NCBI GenBank assembly: GCA_035525055.1
Contig: DATLEZ010000169.1
Location: forward strand, 1-8,734
Reading direction: 5' to 3'
Source of the DNA: DATEEG01 sp035525055
GTDB lineage: Bacteria; Actinomycetota; Acidimicrobiia; Spongiisociales; ZC4RG35
DNA: 8,734 bases
Shown here: positions 5,056-8,734 of the stretch, piece after piece
Position numbering within the stretch: position 1 is the stretch's first letter
Layout of the letters: every line of letters begins with the position of its first letter
The notes under the pieces: model-generated
Database searches by the model: none
What the model was told of the DNA's origin: nothing
Seen by the model: only the letters and a program-made list of their open reading frames with translations
Made by a program: the position numbers and the translations under genes

Positions 5056-5101
5056 CAAAGAATGTCTCCAGCGGGAAATAGGGAATTTGAAACTCTTGGA
5101 A

Positions 5102-5593
5102 ATGGCTACGGAAGAGCACATCTGGAAGGTCGTCGAGCCTTATCTGGCGGCCGAGAAGCTCGAGTTGGACGATCTCGAGTTGGTCGGTCGCGGGCGGGCC
5201 TTGACCCTTCGAGTTGTAGTTGACGGTGAAGGAGGCCTCGACCTCGATCGCATTGCCGAGGTTGCCCGGGGCATTTCGCGTCTGCTCGATTCGGTCCCCG
5301 ATCTCGAAGGACCGTATCAACTCGAGGTCACGTCTCCGGGGCTCGAGCGCAAGCTGACCCGTCCCTCCCACTTTGCCAAGTCGGTGGGCCGGGAAGTGGT
5401 CGCCAAGACCAATGCCGGAGCCAGCCCCCGCACGATCAAGGGAGTCCTTACCGACGCCGGCGAGAGCGATTTCGTCATCAAAGGCGAAGCCGATCAGGCC
5501 GAGACCATCCCCTACGACCAGGTGCTCTCGGCTCGCACCGTGTTCCGGTGGGAGAAAGCCCCCAAGCCGGGCCAGGCGAGGAGACAACCATGA
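5102..5593 (+). CDS. rimP: Ribosome maturation factor RimP
   Basis: Cytoplasmic factor that binds the 30S subunit and helps its late assembly. The 163-residue product matches the two-domain RimP layout. The N-terminal alpha/beta domain runs to about residue 85, with LTLRVVVDGEGGLDLDRIAEV (split here as LTLRVVVDGE at 35-44 and LDLDRIAEV at 46-54), and ends in the family signature LEVTSPGLER (74-83). The C-terminal SH3-like domain (about 90-150) contains VGREVVAKT and GVLTDAGESDFVI. A basic tail (KPGQARRQP) closes it. The ATG at 5102 gives the expected length; the frame stays open upstream to 4982, but that would include the leader hairpin and unrelated sequence. The Shine-Dalgarno is poor. The stop overlaps the nusA start as ATGA, typical of the operon. 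Confidence 0.93.
   Translation: MATEEHIWKVVEPYLAAEKLELDDLELVGRGRALTLRVVVDGEGGLDLDRIAEVARGISRLLDSVPDLEGPYQLEVTSPGLERKLTRPSHFAKSVGREVVAKTNAGASPRTIKGVLTDAGESDFVIKGEADQAETIPYDQVLSARTVFRWEKAPKPGQARRQP
5579..5583 (+). promoter_or_regulatory. Shine-Dalgarno of nusA, inside rimP
   Basis: AGGAG lies 6 bases before the ATG at 5590 and so fixes the nusA start. It is within the last codons of rimP. Confidence 0.75.
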
Positions 5594-6840
5594 AGATGGA
5601 TTCCAATGTCATGGATGCCCTCGAACTGCTCGAGCGCGAGCGCGGGGTCCCGGTCGACATGCTGCTCGATGCGCTCGCCAACGCCCTGGTTTCGGCCTAC
5701 AAGCGCAGCCCCGGCGCCGCCGAGGAAGCCCGCGTCACGATCGACCCGGACACGGGCGACATCTTCGTTTATGCCCAGGACCTCGATGAGGACGGCAACG
5801 TCACCCGTGAGTGGGAGGACACCCCCGAAGACTTCGGGCGCATTGCTGCCCAGACGGCCAAGCAGGTCATCCAGCAGCGGCTGCGTGACGTCAAGCGCGA
5901 GCAAGTCTTTGATGTCTACGCCGGGCGCGAGGGCGACCTCATCACCGGAATCGTGCAGCAGGTGGATGGTCGCTTCACAATTCTCGACCTCGGCGACGCC
6001 GAGGCTATTCTCCCTGGCTCCGAGCGCATCCCCTATGAGAGGCTGGAGCGGGGCAACCGGGTCAAGGCGCTGATCCTCGAGGTTCGCAACGAGACCAAAG
6101 GCCCTCAGATCGTCGTGAGCCGCAGCCATCCCGATTTGGTACGCCGGCTTCTCGAGCTCGAAGTTCCCGAACTGGCCGACGGCACCGTCGAAATCGTGGC
6201 CATCGCCCGCGAACCGGGACATCGCACCAAGATTGCCGTGGTTTCCCACGATCCCAACGTCGATCCCAAGGGAGCCTGCGTCGGGGCCCGGGGCTCCAGG
6301 GTTCGCCAGGTCGTCAACGAGCTGCGGGGCGAGAAAGTCGATGTTGTGCAATGGCGTGAGAACACGTCGCAGTTCATCGCCGAGGCCCTCGGGCCCGCGA
6401 AGGTCAAAGAGGTTCGTGTGGACGAAGAGAACAAGATCGCCGAGGTGATCGTCAGCGAGCATCAGCTCTCACTTGCCATTGGCAAGGAGGGACAGAATGC
6501 CCGGCTGGCTGCCCGGCTCTCCGGGTACAAGGTCGACATTCGCTCAGATCACAGCGGGGTTCCCGACCCAGTTGTTCCGGCTGAGCCAATGCCTGATCCG
6601 GAACCAGAAGTTGAGGCACCAGTGGCCGAGGCACCAGTGGCCGAAGCACCAGTGGCCGAAGCACCCCCAGAGGTAGCTGTCGCCGAAGGTGGCGAGGCTG
6701 CACCGGACCCGGTCGAGCCTGAGGTCCCAGTGGACTCTGAAGTGCCAGTGGACTCTGAGGTGCTCGTGGTAGATGTGGATGAGCCCGAAACCGCGCCCCC
6801 AGCCGGCGTGGAGGCGGGGGTGGGGGAGGATGAGCGTTAG
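5590..6840 (+). CDS. nusA: Transcription elongation/termination factor NusA
   Basis: NusA binds RNA polymerase and the nascent RNA, controlling pausing, termination and antitermination. Domains in order in the 416-residue product: polymerase-binding N-terminal domain (1 to about 110, with VMDALELLERERGV and LANALVSAYK); S1 domain (about 113-183, GDLITGIVQQVDGRFTILDL); KH1 with GARG at 232-235; KH2 with GKEG at 298-301, ending near LSGYKVDIRSD (310-320). The remaining 95 residues are a low-complexity acidic tail rich in Pro, Ala, Val and Glu, with tandem repeats APVAE (three copies) and an EVPVDS pair. The E. coli-type AR1/AR2 repeats are absent, as in most non-proteobacterial NusA; a long acidic tail is unusual. 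The start is set by AGGAG at 5579-5583. It overlaps rimP by 4 bp, and infB starts directly after its stop with no ylxR between. Confidence 0.96.
   Translation: MKMDSNVMDALELLERERGVPVDMLLDALANALVSAYKRSPGAAEEARVTIDPDTGDIFVYAQDLDEDGNVTREWEDTPEDFGRIAAQTAKQVIQQRLRDVKREQVFDVYAGREGDLITGIVQQVDGRFTILDLGDAEAILPGSERIPYERLERGNRVKALILEVRNETKGPQIVVSRSHPDLVRRLLELEVPELADGTVEIVAIAREPGHRTKIAVVSHDPNVDPKGACVGARGSRVRQVVNELRGEKVDVVQWRENTSQFIAEALGPAKVKEVRVDEENKIAEVIVSEHQLSLAIGKEGQNARLAARLSGYKVDIRSDHSGVPDPVVPAEPMPDPEPEVEAPVAEAPVAEAPVAEAPPEVAVAEGGEAAPDPVEPEVPVDSEVPVDSEVLVVDVDEPETAPPAGVEAGVGEDER
6616..6660 (+). repeat. 15-bp in-frame tandem repeat in the nusA tail
   Basis: Three copies of GCACCAGTGGCCGAR, differing only at the last base, encode Ala-Pro-Val-Ala-Glu three times. 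A partial fourth unit (GCACCCCCAGAG) follows. Near-identical DNA points to recent slippage or duplication. Confidence 0.9.
6721..6756 (+). repeat. 18-bp in-frame tandem repeat in the nusA tail
   Basis: Two copies of GARGTSCCAGTGGACTCT encode Glu-Val-Pro-Val-Asp-Ser, and a degenerate third start (GAGGTGCTCGTGG) follows. It is a second, independent array in the same acidic tail. Confidence 0.85.
6825..6829 (+). promoter_or_regulatory. Likely Shine-Dalgarno of infB, inside nusA
   Basis: GGAGG within a G-rich run lies 11 bases before the GTG at 6841. The spacing is somewhat long, so initiation may also rely on coupling to nusA termination directly before it. Confidence 0.55.
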
Positions 6841-8734
6841 GTGGCCAAGCTTCGCATCTATGAGCTCGCTCGCGAGCTCGGGCTCGAATCTAAAGAAGTC
6901 TTAGAGCAGGCGCACTCACTCGGCGTCGAAGCCAAGACCGCCTCGTCCAGCATCGAGTCCTCCGACGCCGATCTGATCAAGCTGGCTATCGGCGAAGCAA
7001 AGTCCGCGACTGGCGTTACCGCTCCAGCGGCGGCACCCGAACCGGAGCCACCGGCGCCGGAGCCGCCCGCGCCGGACCAGCCCGCCGCCGAACCGGAGCC
7101 AGCTCCCCCGGTGCAGGAGATCCGGGTTGTGTCGATCACGGAGGGTGCCTCCGTGGCAGAGGTGGCCGAAGCTCTCGGTGAGGCCCCGGCCGTCATCGTC
7201 AAGGCACTCATGTCACGTGGAGCTCTGGTCGGAGCAGGAGCTCCGATGCCGGCCGAGCATCTCGAAGCAGTCGCCGAGCAGTTCGGAGCGATGGTGGAGG
7301 TGGCCCGCAGAGTCGAGCCGGCCCCGCCACGCAAGGTCCGCCGCGAGTTCGACGACGACCCCAAAGATCTCGTTCCCCGGCCCCCGGTCGTGACCGTGAT
7401 GGGCCACGTCGACCATGGCAAGACCACGCTCCTCGACACGATCCGCAAGACCAAGGTCGTAGCGGGCGAGCAGGGTGGTATCACCCAGCACATCGGCGCC
7501 TATCAGGTCGAAGTCGCCGGCCGGCTCATCACTTTCATCGACACTCCGGGCCACGAGGCTTTTACCGCTCTCCGTGCCCGGGGCGCCGACGTCACCGACA
7601 TCGTCGTTCTGGTCGTTGCGGCCAACGACGGGGTGATGCCTCAGACGATCGAGGCAATCAGCCATGCCAAGGCGGCCAACGTCAAGCTGATCGTGGCGAT
7701 CAACAAAGTCGACCTTCCCGGAGTTGATCCTTTCCGGATCAGGACGATGCTCACCGAGTTCGAAGTCGTGACCGAGGATCTGGGTGGCGACGTACCGGTG
7801 GTGGAGTTGTCGGCTCTGACCGGTCAGGGAGTCGACAACCTGCTCGAGATCATCGACCTGATAGCCCAGCTCGAGGACTATCGGGCCAACCCCACGGTGC
7901 CGGCTTCGGGGGTTGTGATCGAAGCTCAACTCGATCCCGGAATGGGCCCCACCGCCACGGTCATCATCCAGCGCGGGACCCTCCAAGCCAGCGACGCCTT
8001 CGTAGCCGGGGCCGCGGCCGGCCGGGCCCGGGCGATGATGGACTGGGCCGGCAACCGGATGAAGGACGCCGGGCCTTCGACTCCGGTGCTGATCATGGGA
8101 TGGTCCGACGTCCCAACAGCCGGCGATCAGTTCGAAGCGGCGGCGAGTGATCGCGAAGCAAGGACCATCGCCGCCGATCGCATGCAATCGCAACGGGACG
8201 CGGCCCTCAACACACCCGCCAATGCCCGCGAACGACTGGCCAATCTGCTCGAGCAACTCCGCGCCGACGAGGCCGAACTGCGACTGATCGTCAAAACCGA
8301 CGCCCACGGATCGCTCGAGGCGCTCCGGGAGTCCATCGTCAAGATCAAGCGCGAGGGCGCCCGCATCGAGATCATGCATGGCGCCGTCGGAGGCATCAAC
8401 GAGAACGACGTCAAGTTGGCCGAGGTGACCGAAGCAGTCGTCGTTGGGTTCAACGTCAGGCCCGATGTCAAGACTCGCCGCTTGGCCGAGGAGAAGGGCA
8501 TCGAGATTCGAACCTACGGCATCATCTACGAGCTTCTCGAGGAACTCGAACAGATGCTGGTGGGACGCCTCGCGCCCGACGAGGTCGAGGCAGTGCTGGG
8601 GACGGCCGAGGTGCGGGCAGTCTTCAAGGTGCCCCGGATCGGTGCCATTGCCGGCTCTTATGTCACTGAGGGCGAGATCGTTCGCAATGCCAGGGCGCGC
8701 CTGCTGAGGAACGGCGTGGTCGTCTTCGACGGAG
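6841..8734 (+). CDS. infB: Translation initiation factor IF-2, 3' end beyond the window
   Basis: GTPase that brings fMet-tRNA to the 30S subunit and promotes subunit joining. 631 codons are visible. The GTG start gives MAKLRIYELARELGL, the classic IF2_N opening (1 to about 55). A Pro/Glu linker follows (about 60-107), then a second IF2_N-like domain (about 108-165). The G domain starts near 181: G1 GHVDHGKT (188-195), switch I GGITQHIGAY, G3 DTPGH (234-238), G4 NKVD (288-291), G5 SAL (324-326). Domain II follows (LDPGMGPTATVIIQRGT), then domain III (LIVKTDAHGSLEAL, from 482). The initiator-tRNA-binding domain starts near 583, and the window ends in VVVFDG, perhaps 80-100 residues short. The region before the G domain is much shorter than in mycobacteria or streptomycetes. 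It abuts nusA with zero gap and no ylxR. Confidence 0.97.
   Translation, partial: MAKLRIYELARELGLESKEVLEQAHSLGVEAKTASSSIESSDADLIKLAIGEAKSATGVTAPAAAPEPEPPAPEPPAPDQPAAEPEPAPPVQEIRVVSITEGASVAEVAEALGEAPAVIVKALMSRGALVGAGAPMPAEHLEAVAEQFGAMVEVARRVEPAPPRKVRREFDDDPKDLVPRPPVVTVMGHVDHGKTTLLDTIRKTKVVAGEQGGITQHIGAYQVEVAGRLITFIDTPGHEAFTALRARGADVTDIVVLVVAANDGVMPQTIEAISHAKAANVKLIVAINKVDLPGVDPFRIRTMLTEFEVVTEDLGGDVPVVELSALTGQGVDNLLEIIDLIAQLEDYRANPTVPASGVVIEAQLDPGMGPTATVIIQRGTLQASDAFVAGAAAGRARAMMDWAGNRMKDAGPSTPVLIMGWSDVPTAGDQFEAAASDREARTIAADRMQSQRDAALNTPANARERLANLLEQLRADEAELRLIVKTDAHGSLEALRESIVKIKREGARIEIMHGAVGGINENDVKLAEVTEAVVVGFNVRPDVKTRRLAEEKGIEIRTYGIIYELLEELEQMLVGRLAPDEVEAVLGTAEVRAVFKVPRIGAIAGSYVTEGEIVRNARARLLRNGVVVFDG

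Larger units (their letters stand above)
4954..5101 (+). promoter_or_regulatory. Structured 5' leader of the rimP operon, possible attenuator
   Basis: From the predicted transcript start to the rimP ATG are about 148 bases with no gene. They hold a perfect 11-bp hairpin (4977-5003), a second GC hairpin (5030-5055), and an A/G-rich stretch before the ATG with only weak Shine-Dalgarno matches (GGGAA at 5081-5085, TTGGAA at 5096-5101). Leader RNAs with premature termination are known upstream of rimP in enterobacteria; homology with this one is not claimed. Confidence 0.45.

Noticed and set aside
4982..5101. N-terminal extension of rimP by 40 residues
   Set aside because: It would translate the leader hairpins; the RimP family starts near the ATG at 5102.
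4930..5101. tRNA gene upstream of rimP, as metY in E. coli
   Set aside because: No cloverleaf, TTCRA T-loop or CCA-like end could be found in the gap.
5512..6462. Long minus-strand frame of 316 codons opposite rimP/nusA
   Set aside because: Complement of strongly coding GC-rich nusA; no ribosome binding site or recognisable domain.
7213..8379. Minus-strand frame of 388 codons opposite infB
   Set aside because: Antisense of the conserved IF-2 G domain and following domains; the length reflects codon bias and it has no domain of its own.

Overview
The window is GC-rich (by eye roughly 60-65%) and looks like a chromosomal segment of a free-living high-GC actinobacterium. The main reason is the order proS ... 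rimP-nusA-infB, with a few unrelated genes between proS and rimP; this arrangement is known in Actinobacteria (for example around Rv2845c-Rv2839c in Mycobacterium tuberculosis). I would guess a deep, uncultured branch such as Acidimicrobiia, from general sequence character and the dispersed repeats, but this is inference and no rRNA or marker comparison was possible.

Layout. 1-92: probable N-terminus of an unrecognised minus-strand gene that runs off the left edge. 93-513: a 421-bp intergenic region with two ~95-bp direct repeat copies (166-261, 312-406) and a short heptad tandem array (450-477). 514-2241: proS, prolyl-tRNA synthetase with the bacterial INS editing domain. 2267-2491 and 2452-3000: a small two-TM protein and a secreted or anchored protein, overlapping by 40 bp, both of unknown function. 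3006-3794 (minus): fdhD, the formate dehydrogenase sulfurtransferase, convergent with the previous gene at a 5-bp gap. 3850-4929: serC, divergent from fdhD across a 55-bp gap that holds a second heptad array. 4930-5101: a promoter and a structured leader with a strong hairpin. 5102-8734: rimP, nusA and infB, tightly packed (ATGA overlap, then zero gap), with infB cut by the right edge.

How the genes work together. rimP, nusA and infB form the conserved operon for 30S maturation, transcription elongation/termination and translation initiation. Its own perfect TATAAT box follows serC, and the ~150-nt leader could carry attenuation control. The ylxR gene usually found between nusA and infB is absent. 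proS, serC and fdhD serve separate housekeeping roles (tRNA charging, serine/PLP synthesis, molybdoenzyme maturation); each lacks a Shine-Dalgarno sequence and has a TANNNT box 6-8 bases before its preferred start, which suggests leaderless mRNAs.

I see no phage, transposase, CRISPR array, tRNA, rRNA or defence system. The most interesting material is non-coding: the duplicated repeat, the heptad arrays placed in promoter regions, and the rimP leader. Nothing here amounts to a demonstrable new multi-gene system.
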